DNA of 64,000 bases, taken from positions 62,001 to 126,000 of the forward strand of contig NZ_VOSW01000002.1 of assembly GCF_009690905.1 (NCBI RefSeq), given 5' to 3'. Position numbers and translations under genes: made by a program. Of the stretch, positions 1-11,603 are shown one piece after another; within the stretch, counting starts at the first letter, position 1; each line of letters opens with the position of its first letter. Under the pieces are notes generated by a model that saw only the letters and a program-made list of their open reading frames with translations, was not told the origin of the DNA and made no database searches. The stretch is from Paraburkholderia madseniana (GTDB taxonomy: Bacteria > Pseudomonadota > Gammaproteobacteria > Burkholderiales > Burkholderiaceae).

Positions 1-577
1 TGCCGTCACGGTCGCCAATATTCGTGGCGGTGCGGAAGAAGTCGGCGAGGCTGATCACGTAGACGAGCGACGTATCCTGAAACAGCACGATACCTTGGGT
101 GAGCAGCAGCGGCACCATCGCGCGGAACGCCTGCGGCAGCACGATGAGGCGCATCGCCTGCGGGTAGCTCATGCCGAGCGCAAACGCGGCATTGACCTGC
201 CCACGCGGCACCGCCTGAATGCCAGCGCGGATGATCTCCGAATAGTACGCCGCCTCGAACAGTGAGAAAGCGACCATCGCCGAAGCCAGCCGGATGTCGA
301 TATCCGGCGACAAACCCAGCACGTTCTGCAGCACCTGCGGCACGATCAGGAAGAACCACAGCAGCACCATCACCAGCGGGATCGAACGGAACACCGTCAC
401 GTAGGCCTTGGCGAACCATTCGAACGGCTTGATCGGCGAAAGCCGCATGATCGCGAGAAGAGTGCCCCAGACAATGCCGATCACAATCGCAATCAGCGTG
501 ATCTTGATGGTGACGATAGCGCCGATCCACAGCGTAGGCAGTGCGCCCGGAATACCGCTCCAGTCGAAATGATGCAT
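1..577 (-). CDS. gltK: Glutamate/aspartate ABC transporter permease GltK (3' end cut by window)
   Basis: This is the first 192 residues of an inner-membrane permease of the polar amino acid ABC transporter family; the C-terminus lies outside the window. The visible part begins [17 protein letters not shown] and carries several hydrophobic segments plus the [13 protein letters not shown] region, which matches the cytoplasmic EAA loop that docks the ATPase. The ATG shares one base with the TGA of gltJ, so the two genes are translationally coupled. With GltJ it should form the membrane channel that takes glutamate or aspartate from the binding protein GltI. The ATPase gene gltL would be expected just outside the window. 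Confidence 0.93.
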   Translation of the reverse strand, partial: MHHFDWSGIPGALPTLWIGAIVTIKITLIAIVIGIVWGTLLAIMRLSPIKPFEWFAKAYVTVFRSIPLVMVLLWFFLIVPQVLQNVLGLSPDIDIRLASAMVAFSLFEAAYYSEIIRAGIQAVPRGQVNAAFALGMSYPQAMRLIVLPQAFRAMVPLLLTQGIVLFQDTSLVYVISLADFFRTATNIGDRDG

Positions 578-1317
578 CACTTACCTCCGATATAGCCGGG
601 CAACCGGGTCTTGGCTTCGACCCAGCGCATCAGTTGCATCACGACCAGATTGATCAGCACATAGGCTAGCGTGACCGCGATGAACGACTCATACGTCTGC
701 GACGTGTAGTCGACCAGTTGGCGCGCCTGGGCTGACAGATCCAGCAGACCGATGGTCGACGCAACCGCCGAGTTCTTGAAGATGTTCAGAAACTCGGACG
801 TGAGCGGCGGCACGATGATCCGGTACGCAACCGGCAACAGCACGTAGCGATACGTCTGCCATTGCGTAAAACCCATTGCCAGACCCGCGGCACGCTGGCC
901 GCGCGGCAATGCGTTGATACCCGAGCGCACCTGCTCGCACACGCGCGCGGCGGTAAAGAGCCCGAGGCACAAAATAGACGATGAGAAGAACTGCGCGCTC
1001 GGCGGCAGTTGTTTGTACCAGTTCCCCATCGACACGGGCAGCAACTCCGGTATCACCAGATACCAGATAAAGAACTGCACGATCAGCGGGATGTTGCGGA
1101 AGATCGCGACATAGAGCGTGCCGATACCCGATGCCCATTTGTTCGGCACCGTGCGCAGCACACCGAACAACGAACCGACAATCAGCGCGATCACCCATGC
1201 CGACAGCGACACGGTGATCGTCACCCAGAAGCCGGACAGCAGCCAGCCCAGATAGGTGGTCGGCTCGCCGGTGGAGACCGGACTCAGCAGAATGCCCCAG
1301 TTCCAGTGATATGACAT
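577..1317 (-). CDS. gltJ: Glutamate/aspartate ABC transporter permease GltJ
   Basis: This is a 246-residue inner-membrane permease, the length normal for GltJ. It has an N-terminal hydrophobic segment near residues 25-50, further membrane spans, and the EAA-type loop around [19 protein letters not shown] chose ATG at 1317 because GGAG lies 8 bases upstream; an in-frame TTG at 1323 would leave only about 3 bases. The stop overlaps the gltK start. It pairs with GltK to form the channel for glutamate and aspartate uptake. A hairpin separates it from gltI upstream, so it is probably expressed at a lower level than the binding protein. Confidence 0.95.
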   Translation of the reverse strand: MSYHWNWGILLSPVSTGEPTTYLGWLLSGFWVTITVSLSAWVIALIVGSLFGVLRTVPNKWASGIGTLYVAIFRNIPLIVQFFIWYLVIPELLPVSMGNWYKQLPPSAQFFSSSILCLGLFTAARVCEQVRSGINALPRGQRAAGLAMGFTQWQTYRYVLLPVAYRIIVPPLTSEFLNIFKNSAVASTIGLLDLSAQARQLVDYTSQTYESFIAVTLAYVLINLVVMQLMRWVEAKTRLPGYIGGK

Positions 1318-1332
1318 GACCAAGACTCCAGC

Positions 1333-1370
1333 AAAAAGAAACGGAAGAAGCGCGTGGCCCCTTCCGTTTC
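1333..1370 (-). terminator. Hairpin with T-run between gltI and gltJ
   Basis: Arms GAAACGGAAG (1338-1347) and CTTCCGTTTC (1361-1370) are perfect 10-bp complements around a 13-base loop. On the minus strand the hairpin is followed at once by TTTTT (1337-1333). It has the form of an intrinsic terminator inside the operon. Such structures often let some transcription through while protecting the binding-protein mRNA. Confidence 0.7.
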
Positions 1371-1399
1371 GTTCAGCGTTTCAAAAAAACAGCTAAGGT

Positions 1400-2293
1400 T
1401 TAATCGATTGCCTTGTCATTCGGGCTCTTGTAGAGCGCCTTGATGTCGTCGCTTTCCGGGAAGGCCAGGTTCAGGCCCTTCGGCGGAATCGGCGATTCGA
1501 ACCACTTCTTGTAGATCTGGTCGGCTTCGCCCGAGGTTTCGACCTTCGCGATCGCGTCGTCGACGACCTTCTTGAATTCCGGATCGTTCTTGCGAATCAT
1601 GCAGCCGTACGCTTCATGCGATTGCGGCGTGCCAACGATCACGAAATCGCCCGGGTTGTTCGACTTGGCGCGTTCGCCTGCCAGCAGCGCGTCGTCCATC
1701 ATGAACGCGGCAGCACGGCCGGTGGAGAGCGTCAGGAACGACTCGCCGTGGTCCTTCGCGCTGATGATGTTCATGCCCATGCTCTTGTCCTGATTCATCT
1801 TGCGAAGCAGGCGCTCAGAGGTGGTGCCGGCGGTCGTGACGACCGTCTTGCCCTTCAGGTCAGCGAAGTCCTTGATGCCGGAGTCTTTCTTGGTCATCAG
1901 GCGCGTGCCGATCACGAAGATCGTGTTCGAGAACGCAGCCTGTTGCTGGCGCTCGGTGTTATTCGTGGTGGAGCCGCATTCCATGTCGACGGTGCCGTTT
2001 TGCACCAGCGGAATACGGTTCTGCGACGTGACCGGGGTGAGCTTGACCTTCAGGTTAGGCATATTCAGCTTTGCCTTGACCGCATCCACCACCTTCAGCG
2101 CGAATTCCTGCGAGTAGCCGATGACATTCTGCTTGTCGTCGTAATACGAAAACGGGATCGACGATTCGCGGTGACCCAGCGAAATGACGCCCGTGTCCTT
2201 GATCTTTTTCAGCGTACCAGCGTCTTGCGCATGCGCGCCAACCGTAAACAGTCCGAGAGTCGCGAGCAGCAGCGCAGCTTTTTTAACCTTCAT
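1400..2293 (-). CDS. gltI: Glutamate/aspartate-binding periplasmic protein GltI
   Basis: This is a 297-residue solute-binding protein of the polar amino acid family that captures glutamate or aspartate in the periplasm for GltJK. The start MKVKKAALLLATLGLF gives a clear Sec signal peptide, with likely cleavage after GAHA near residue 22, and AAGGAG lies 9 bases before this ATG. Longer in-frame extensions to 2365 lack such a site and would bury the signal. The mature part has the family landmarks: VISLGHRESSIPFSY near the N-terminus, the binding-cleft segment MECGSTTNNTERQ and the hinge motif KGKTVVTTAGTTSE. It is first in the gltIJK(L) operon. Confidence 0.95.
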   Translation of the reverse strand: MKVKKAALLLATLGLFTVGAHAQDAGTLKKIKDTGVISLGHRESSIPFSYYDDKQNVIGYSQEFALKVVDAVKAKLNMPNLKVKLTPVTSQNRIPLVQNGTVDMECGSTTNNTERQQQAAFSNTIFVIGTRLMTKKDSGIKDFADLKGKTVVTTAGTTSERLLRKMNQDKSMGMNIISAKDHGESFLTLSTGRAAAFMMDDALLAGERAKSNNPGDFVIVGTPQSHEAYGCMIRKNDPEFKKVVDDAIAKVETSGEADQIYKKWFESPIPPKGLNLAFPESDDIKALYKSPNDKAID

Positions 2294-2440
2294 TTGTGAT
2301 CTCCTTGGCAAGAACCGGCGCCAGTTTAGCAAAGTAATTATTCTGAAAGTATGGCTATAAACCATGTTTGTTGCGCACGCGCGCCGCGGCGGGATTACAG
2401 CAGCTTAACCCGTCAATTCAAACGCGGCGGACACGCAAAG

Positions 2441-2469
2441 GCGGGCGGCATCGATAGGATGCCGCCCGC
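2441..2469. terminator. GC-rich hairpin between gdhA and gltI
   Basis: Perfect 12-bp arms (2441-2452 and 2458-2469) surround a 5-base loop, GATAG. It lies about 90 bases past the end of gdhA and upstream of gltI. There is no T-run on either strand, so it is a terminator-like or RNA-stabilising hairpin rather than a textbook terminator. Confidence 0.45.
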
Positions 2470-2518
2470 CGGGGGAAACACGCGGTCTTGTGGACCACGT
2501 CAAAGCAAGGATTCGCAG

Positions 2519-2540
2519 CGGCCCGCGAGGTGGCGGGCCG
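2519..2540 (-). terminator. Hairpin just after gdhA
   Basis: Arms CGGCCCGC (2519-2526) and GCGGGCCG (2533-2540) form an 8-bp stem with a 6-base loop, 18 bases past the gdhA stop. No T-run follows on the minus strand. Its position suggests the 3' end of the gdhA message. Confidence 0.4.
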
Positions 2541-2558
2541 CCGTGTCATGCCAGTCGA

Positions 2559-3872
2559 TCAGGGATACAGGCCGCGCAATTCGCGCGCTTCCAGTATCCG
2601 CTTACACGCGACGATAAACGCCGCGGTCCGCACGGAGACCTTCTGTTCGCTCGACACTTGCCACACTGCGGCAAATGCTTCGCGCATCACGCGCTCGAGA
2701 CGCTGGTTGATCTCGTCTTCCGTCCAGAAGAAGCTCGAGAAGTCCTGCACCCACTCGAAGTACGACACCGTCACGCCACCGGCGTTGGCCACCACGTCCG
2801 GAATCACGAGAATGCCACGGTCGTGCAAAATGTCGTCCGCTGCCGTGGTGGTCGGGCCGTTGGCGCCTTCCACGACGATCTTCGTCTTGATCTTGCCGGC
2901 GTTCTTTTCGGTGATCTGGTTTTCCAGCGCGGCCGGAATCAGGATGTCCGATTCGACCGTCCAGAATTCTTCGTTCGTGACTGCATCGGCTTCCGGGAAA
3001 CCGCCCACGCCGCCGTTCTTCGCCACGTAATCCGCCAGCGCAACAGCATCGATACCAGTCGACTTGTACAGCGAGCCGGTGTGATCCTGCACTGCGACCA
3101 GCTTCGAGCCCGCTTCCTGGAACAGACGTGCGGCGATACCGCCCACGTTACCGAAACCCTGAACGGCAATCCGCGCGCCTTCGATGTCGACACCGATACG
3201 GCGTGCAGCTTCGGAAGCCACCACGAACACGCCACGGCCCGTCGCTTCACGGCGGCCCAGCGAACCACCCAGCGCGATCGGCTTGCCCGTCACGACGCCC
3301 GTAGCCGTTTGGCCCTGGTTCATCGAGTACGTGTCCATCATCCACGCCATGATCTGCTCGTTCGTGTTCACGTCCGGCGCGGGGATGTCGGTATTCGGTC
3401 CGATGATGATGCCGATTTCACTCGTGTAGCGGCGCGTCACGCGCTCCAGCTCGCCACGCGACAGCGTACGCGGATCGACACGGATACCACCCTTCGCACC
3501 GCCGTACGGCACGTTCACAGCAGCATTCTTCACCGACATCCACGCCGACAGCGCCATCACTTCCGAAAGCGTCACGTCCTGGTGATATCGCACACCGCCC
3601 TTACCCGGACCGCGCGACACGTTGTGCTGCACGCGATAGCCTTCGAAGTGCGCGACCGTGCCGTTATCGAGTTCGATAGGCACATCGACGATCAGAATGC
3701 GCTTCGGGCGCTTCAGGGTTTCGAGCCAGCGGGACAGCGAGCCGAGGTACGGCGCGACGCGGTCGACCTGACGCAGGTAGTTGCCCCACGGGCCGAGGTC
3801 GTCTTTATTCAGGTAGGAAGGAACAGACTGCAACGTTGACGCGGATTGTGCTGCTTGTTGCTGGGATGACAT
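2559..3872 (-). CDS. gdhA: Glutamate dehydrogenase
   Basis: This is a 437-residue Glu/Leu/Phe/Val dehydrogenase that interconverts glutamate and 2-oxoglutarate plus ammonia, a normal length for the family. The catalytic loop [13 protein letters not shown] spans about residues 122-134, with the active Lys near 127. The Rossmann motif GFGNVGG is near 239-245, and the start of the C-terminal domain reads GANGPTT. ATG at 3872 has GGAG 5 bases upstream. A LysR regulator lies directly upstream on the same strand and the glutamate transporter lies downstream, so the region groups glutamate uptake and metabolism. NAD versus NADP preference cannot be settled by eye. Confidence 0.95.
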   Translation of the reverse strand: MSSQQQAAQSASTLQSVPSYLNKDDLGPWGNYLRQVDRVAPYLGSLSRWLETLKRPKRILIVDVPIELDNGTVAHFEGYRVQHNVSRGPGKGGVRYHQDVTLSEVMALSAWMSVKNAAVNVPYGGAKGGIRVDPRTLSRGELERVTRRYTSEIGIIIGPNTDIPAPDVNTNEQIMAWMMDTYSMNQGQTATGVVTGKPIALGGSLGRREATGRGVFVVASEAARRIGVDIEGARIAVQGFGNVGGIAARLFQEAGSKLVAVQDHTGSLYKSTGIDAVALADYVAKNGGVGGFPEADAVTNEEFWTVESDILIPAALENQITEKNAGKIKTKIVVEGANGPTTTAADDILHDRGILVIPDVVANAGGVTVSYFEWVQDFSSFFWTEDEINQRLERVMREAFAAVWQVSSEQKVSVRTAAFIVACKRILEARELRGLYP

Positions 3873-4010
3873 GAACGCTCCGGCGTTGATCGAGTGACAG
3901 CATTGTCGAAAAACGCCGTTTTGAAATCCAATGCCGTTTCATTATCCGATTATGTTTTTTTTGCATAACCGTTAAGAAGCTGCAAATTCGCGTCGTGGGG
4001 ACGCAGGTTT

Positions 4011-4973
4011 TCAGGCAGCGCCTGCGCCTTGCGCCAACTCCTCCGATACCACGTCCCACAACTGCCGCACGAGTATCTGCCGCGCGTCGTCGCCTTTCGC
4101 GGCCAGCTTGTCGCGATAGAGGCGAATCTCCATGGTCAGCGTGAGCTGCCCCTCGGGTGTGCCACGCGTTGCGCGATCGAGGCGGATCAGCTTGCCGTCC
4201 GCAATCGCGTCTTCCACCGCGCTGTGCGGCAGGAAGGCGATGCCGTGGCCGGCCAGCGCCATGGCCTTGAGCCCCTCGGCCATGTCGGTTTCGTACAACC
4301 GGTCGAGATACAGACGCTCCGGCGCGTTGGCGAGGATCACCTCGGTCATGCGGCCCAGGTACGCGTTCGGCGTGTAGGACAGATAGGGCGTGGGCGCCTC
4401 GGGGGTGCCCGGCAACGTATGACGCGCCCGGCCGGCGCGGCCCGGCGCGGAGAACGGGCTGATCGGCTCGTTGCCGAGCGTGAGCATGTCGTAGCGCGCC
4501 GGATCGAGCGCGATTGGATGGCTCGGATGGTGATAGGCCATCATCAGATCGCAGCCGCCTTCCACCAGCGCCAGAGCCGCGTCGTGCACGTTCAACGCCC
4601 GCAGCCGGGTATGGATCGGACCCATTTGCGCTTCGATGCGCTGCAGCCAGCGCGGGAAGTACGTGAGCGACAGCGTGTGCGGTACCGCGAACTCGATGGT
4701 GGCCTGCGGCGTCGCCGTGTGCCCGCGCAGCAAGGCACGCGCCTCGTGGAACTGCGACAGCATCGCGAGCGCCTGCTCGTAGAACACCTGGCCTGCTGCC
4801 GTCAGCCGCGTCGGGTAAACCGAACGATCGATCAGTTCCGTGCCCAGCCACGCTTCCAGCGCCTGAATCCGCCGCGAAAATGCTGGCTGCGTGACGTGAC
4901 GAGATTCGGCCGAGCGGCTGAAACTACGCGTTTCCGCCAGCGAAACGAAGTCTTCGAGCCATTTCAGTTCCAT
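4011..4973 (-). CDS. LysR-family transcriptional regulator, HypT/YjiE-like
   Basis: This is a 320-residue LysR regulator. An N-terminal winged helix-turn-helix (about residues 1-65) includes AETRSFSRSAESRHVTQPAF and RRIQALEAWLG. The effector domain from about residue 90 contains YLSYTPNAYLGRM and GHGIAFLPHSAVED, which resemble the E. coli hypochlorite-response regulator HypT/YjiE more than typical LysR proteins. It lies 138 bases upstream of gdhA on the same strand and divergent from purB, so control of gdhA is possible but not shown. HypT senses oxidant through methionine residues; whether the same ones exist here was not checked by alignment. Confidence 0.85.
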   Translation of the reverse strand: MELKWLEDFVSLAETRSFSRSAESRHVTQPAFSRRIQALEAWLGTELIDRSVYPTRLTAAGQVFYEQALAMLSQFHEARALLRGHTATPQATIEFAVPHTLSLTYFPRWLQRIEAQMGPIHTRLRALNVHDAALALVEGGCDLMMAYHHPSHPIALDPARYDMLTLGNEPISPFSAPGRAGRARHTLPGTPEAPTPYLSYTPNAYLGRMTEVILANAPERLYLDRLYETDMAEGLKAMALAGHGIAFLPHSAVEDAIADGKLIRLDRATRGTPEGQLTLTMEIRLYRDKLAAKGDDARQILVRQLWDVVSEELAQGAGAA

Positions 4974-5087
4974 GCGGGGCCTGCTACCAGCGGGAGGGAG
5001 GAAGTCAGCATTCTAGCGGCGCGGGGTGGTGCCGCCGGGTTGAGTGGTAAAATTCGCGGTTCCCTCCGTTCCCGATCCGCTCGCTGA

Positions 5088-6503
<1,416 letters not shown>

Positions 6504-6534
6504 GGCCGAGTCATTACCTCGCAGCTTCGACCAT

Positions 6535-6569
6535 AAAAAAGGCGCTCACAAACGTGAGCGCCTTTTTTT
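6535..6569. terminator. Bidirectional terminator between purB and gntK
   Basis: Stem GGCGCTCAC / GTGAGCGCC (6541-6549, 6554-6562) with a 4-base loop is preceded by six A and followed by seven T. It serves purB on the plus strand and gntK on the minus strand. Confidence 0.93.
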
Positions 6570-6598
6570 CATCCTGCGACGTCAGTAAGCCTAAAGCC

Positions 6599-7102
6599 TC
6601 AGCGCGAAGTCATCTGCTTCAACACCTCTTCGACGATCTCTTCCGGCGACAATTCGATGCTCACCGTGATCGCCTCATCCGGGCCCGGCTCTTCGAGCGT
6701 ATCGAGCTGGCTTTGCAACAGCGACGGATCGAAGAAGTGACCGGTGCGCGTGGTCAACCGCCCGCGCAGCACCTCGAACGAACCCTTCAGATAGACGAAG
6801 CACACGTCCTTATCGCCGCTGCTACCGCCGCGCAGAACATCGCGGTACGAGCGTTTCAGCGACGAACACGTGAACACCGCCTTCTCGCCCGCCCTCTGCT
6901 TTTCCTCGATCGCCGCACGGATGGTTTGCAACCACGGCCAACGGTCTTCGTCCGTAAGCGGAATGCCGTGGTGCATTTTCTCCTTGTTGGCGGCGCTGTG
7001 AAACGCGTCGCCGTCGGTGAACGCGCAGTGCAGGCGTTCCGCCAGCATTTCGCCAATCTTCGTCTTGCCGGCGCCCGACACGCCCATTGCGATCAAAATC
7101 AT
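6599..7102 (-). CDS. gntK: Gluconokinase
   Basis: This is a 167-residue P-loop kinase that makes 6-phosphogluconate from gluconate. The Walker A motif GVSGAGKT is at residues 7-14. The family segments TDGDAFHSAANKEKMHHGIPLTD are visible, as is FTCSSLKRSYRDVLR. ATG at 7102 has AGGAG about 6 bases upstream; a TTG one codon earlier is too close to it. It follows the gntP-type permease by 10 bases, so transport and phosphorylation of gluconate are coupled. Its product feeds edd and eda, encoded just upstream. Confidence 0.95.
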   Translation of the reverse strand: MILIAMGVSGAGKTKIGEMLAERLHCAFTDGDAFHSAANKEKMHHGIPLTDEDRWPWLQTIRAAIEEKQRAGEKAVFTCSSLKRSYRDVLRGGSSGDKDVCFVYLKGSFEVLRGRLTTRTGHFFDPSLLQSQLDTLEEPGPDEAITVSIELSPEEIVEEVLKQMTSR

Positions 7103-7112
7103 CAAAAACTCC

Positions 7113-8498
7113 TTACACGACCGTCGCGAGCGCGAAAGTCAAACCCAAGCCCATCAGCGAAATGATGGTTTCGAGGAGCGACCATGTCTTGAAGGTCTGC
7201 CCCACCGTCATACCGAAGTATTCCTTGATCAGCCAGAAACCGCCGTCGTTGACGTGCGAGAAAATCAGCGAACCCGAACCGGTGGCGAGCACCAGCAATT
7301 CCGGCGTGACCTGCACGCCGCTGGCGGCCGTGATCGGCGCGACGATGCCGCATGCGGTGGTCATGGCAACCGTCGCCGAACCCGTGGCCAGACGAATCAG
7401 CGCGGCCACCAGCCAGCCGAACAGCAGTGGCGACAGATGCATGGCCGTCGCAACGGTGACGATTTCCTTCGAAATGCCGCTATCCATCAGCACGCGCCCA
7501 AAACCACCGCCCGCGCCGACGATCAGCGTGATACCCGCGATCGGTGCGAGACATTCGCCACAGAACTTCTGGATCTGTTCACGACTGAAGCCGCGGCTCG
7601 CACCGAAGGTCCAGAAGCTAACCAGCACGGCGATCAACAATGCTACGTCCGAATTGCCCACGAAGTGCAGCAGATCGTTCGGCAAAGTCTTCGGCGTGGA
7701 GACGAGGTCGGCCCAACTGCCGATCAGCATCAGAATTACCGGCAAGAGGATCGTGAACAACGTGACACCGAAGCTCGGCAATTCGCGCTTCGGCGCCGCG
7801 CTTTTCGCGTTATTTTGCGCGTCATCACCATGGCCGAGGAATTGCGCGGCGAGCGGATTGTTCTCCGGCAGCTTGATGTAACGGCTGATCAGCAGCGCGA
7901 ACAGCGGGCCGGCGACGATCGCCGTCGGCACGCCCACGATCAGACCGTACGCAATCGTCTTGCCGATGTCGGCGTGATACGCCTGCACCGCGAGCATCGC
8001 TGCCGGGTGCGGCGGAATCAGACCGTGCACGACGGACAGACCCGCGACCATCGGCAAGCCGACCAGCAGCAACGACTTGTTGGTACGTTTGGCGACGTTG
8101 AACGCGATCGGAATCAGCAGCACGAAACCGACTTCGAAAAACACCGGCAAGCCGACGATGATCGCTACGACCATCATCGCCCAATGGATGTTCTTCTCAC
8201 CGAACCACTCGATCAGCGTGGTGGCGACGCGCTCCGCGCCGCCGGATTCGGCCATCATCTTGCCGAGCATGGTGCCGAGGCCGACCACGACCGCGATGTG
8301 GCCGAGCGTATTGCCGTTGCCGGTTTCGAACGATTTGACGATCGTGCCGATCGGCATGCCGGATACAAGACCCAGCAGCAGCGAAACGATGATCAGGACG
8401 AGGAACGGGTAAACCTTGTAACGGGTGATCAGCAGGATCAGAAGTGCGATGGCGATCACCGCGAAGACCAGCAGCGTGCTGCCGTGGACAGCTTCCAT
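7113..8498 (-). CDS. Gluconate permease, GntP family
   Basis: This is a 461-residue, very hydrophobic inner-membrane protein with about a dozen predicted spans, the size and pattern of GntP/GntT gluconate:proton symporters. Family stretches include AERVATTLIEWFGEKNIHWA, VHGLIPPHPAAM near residue 165 and HVNDGGFWLIKEY near the C-terminus. A strong AAGGAGG ribosome site precedes the ATG. It is the upstream partner of gntK and lies downstream of edd-eda, so its substrate is most likely gluconate. Which of the several GntP paralogues it corresponds to cannot be said. Confidence 0.92.
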   Translation of the reverse strand: MEAVHGSTLLVFAVIAIALLILLITRYKVYPFLVLIIVSLLLGLVSGMPIGTIVKSFETGNGNTLGHIAVVVGLGTMLGKMMAESGGAERVATTLIEWFGEKNIHWAMMVVAIIVGLPVFFEVGFVLLIPIAFNVAKRTNKSLLLVGLPMVAGLSVVHGLIPPHPAAMLAVQAYHADIGKTIAYGLIVGVPTAIVAGPLFALLISRYIKLPENNPLAAQFLGHGDDAQNNAKSAAPKRELPSFGVTLFTILLPVILMLIGSWADLVSTPKTLPNDLLHFVGNSDVALLIAVLVSFWTFGASRGFSREQIQKFCGECLAPIAGITLIVGAGGGFGRVLMDSGISKEIVTVATAMHLSPLLFGWLVAALIRLATGSATVAMTTACGIVAPITAASGVQVTPELLVLATGSGSLIFSHVNDGGFWLIKEYFGMTVGQTFKTWSLLETIISLMGLGLTFALATVV

Positions 8499-8657
8499 GA
8501 AGCTCCTCCTTTGCGTTATTGATTGTTGGTGCGGAACACAGCTGGCACCTGTCTCACGGCGACCTCAAGCGGTGCCTGAAAACCCGGCAAGCCGCGCGGA
8601 CGCTGAATTTTACTGTTTGTTGTCTCTAAAAGCGCGCGAATCCGGCGCGCATATCGC

Positions 8658-8708
8658 AAAGGAGCCTCGGCGCGACAGCCTGACAGGCTGTTTCGACGAG
8701 GCTCCTTT
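8658..8708 (-). terminator. Nested double hairpin after eda
   Basis: A 12-bp outer stem (8658-8669 with 8697-8708, arm AAAGGAGCCTCG) encloses a second 7-bp hairpin, ACAGCCT / AGGCTGT (8675-8681, 8685-8691). It begins 44 bases past the eda stop, before the gntP gene. The minus-strand right arm ends in TTT only. It probably terminates or processes the edd-eda message. Confidence 0.65.
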
Positions 8709-8751
8709 GTGTAGGGCCTGGTTACCGGCCTAAAGTACGCGCCGTTTCAAC

Positions 8752-9393
8752 TCAATGTGCAGGCGCGGCCAGCTCGCTGGCGGCACGTGCGAGACGCGTG
8801 ACTTCGTCCCAGTTTTGCGCGGCAAGTGCAGCCTTCGGCGTCAACCACGATCCGCCCACACACACCACATTCGGTTGTGCGAGGAAATTGATGGCGCTTT
8901 CGGCCGTGATGCCACCGGTCGGACAGAATTTCAGCGTCGGGAACGGGCCGTAAAACGCCTGCAGCATCGGGATACCGCCGGCTTGCTGCGCCGGGAAGAA
9001 CTTGACGATTTCGTAGCCGAGTTCGAGCGCCGCGATAATGTCGCTCGGCGTCATGACACCCGGCAGCAGCGGCAAACCCGCATCTTGCGCGGCCTTGTGC
9101 ATGTCTTTCGTGAGACCTGGCGACACGCCGAATTGCGCGCCCGCTTTCTTCGCCTGAAAACAATGCTCGGGCTTCGTGATCGTGCCGACCCCGACCACGA
9201 TGTCTTCGGACAGCTGGCTCGCGCGTTCGATCGCTCCGAGTCCCGCAGCCGTGCGCAGCGTGATTTCGAGCACCTTCACGCCGCCCGCATGCAGCGCGCG
9301 CGACACGTTTTCGCCCTGTTCGACCGAGTCGAACGCGAGCACCGGAATCACCGGGCCGAGGCGCACGATATCGCTTACTGTTTTCGCCGTCAT
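8752..9393 (-). CDS. eda: KDPG/KHG aldolase
   Basis: This is a 213-residue class I aldolase that splits 2-keto-3-deoxy-6-phosphogluconate to pyruvate and glyceraldehyde 3-phosphate, the last Entner-Doudoroff step; E. coli Eda is also 213 residues. The Schiff-base lysine lies in IVKFFPAQ (K131), and the catalytic Glu in VLEITLR (E43). GGIT near 160 helps bind phosphate. ATG at 9393 has AAGGAG 8 bases upstream, inside the end of edd; the long extension upstream is an artefact. The gene begins 2 bases after edd, so the two are one transcription unit. Confidence 0.97.
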   Translation of the reverse strand: MTAKTVSDIVRLGPVIPVLAFDSVEQGENVSRALHAGGVKVLEITLRTAAGLGAIERASQLSEDIVVGVGTITKPEHCFQAKKAGAQFGVSPGLTKDMHKAAQDAGLPLLPGVMTPSDIIAALELGYEIVKFFPAQQAGGIPMLQAFYGPFPTLKFCPTGGITAESAINFLAQPNVVCVGGSWLTPKAALAAQNWDEVTRLARAASELAAPAH

Positions 9394-9395
9394 AG

Positions 9396-11312
<1,917 letters not shown>

Positions 11313-11396
11313 CGGAGCTCCTTCGTCGCTGGCGTGAGGCGTAGACGCACTATGCCAGGCAGGTATCGCGGGGATGTCGAAACAGTCGACGTCGCA

Positions 11397-11425
11397 ATGT
11401 TAGTAGAAAAACTACACGATCGCAA
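11397..11425 (-). promoter_or_regulatory. edd promoter with candidate HexR site
   Basis: On the minus strand TTGCGA (11425-11420), a 17-base spacer and TAACAT (11402-11397) form a plausible sigma70 promoter facing edd. TGTAGTTTTTCTACTA (11416-11401) fills the spacer and touches the -10. A near copy lies at the hexR promoter. A repressor bound here would block edd-eda. Confidence 0.6.
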
Positions 11426-11533
11426 TCACGACTCCTGTTGCGCCGCGACATTTTTGAATAGCCTGAACGCCTTACTGGCTTTACCTTGGCCACGTATAGG
11501 GCAAAACCCAGGGAATATACCTACTGCCCGATA

Positions 11534-11570
11534 TGTAGTTTTTGTACCTTTTTCTGCAATCAGATATAGT
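11534..11570 (+). promoter_or_regulatory. hexR promoter with candidate HexR site
   Basis: TGTAGTTTTTGTACC (11534-11548) overlaps a weak -35 TTGTAC (11542-11547), which is spaced 17 bases from TATAGT (11565-11570). The 11-base core TGTAGTTTTTn is shared with the edd-side site on the other strand. This suggests autoregulation of the regulator. Confidence 0.55.
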
Positions 11571-11603
11571 CCACGCATTCTTCAGCATAGTGCGAGTTTT
11601 CCG

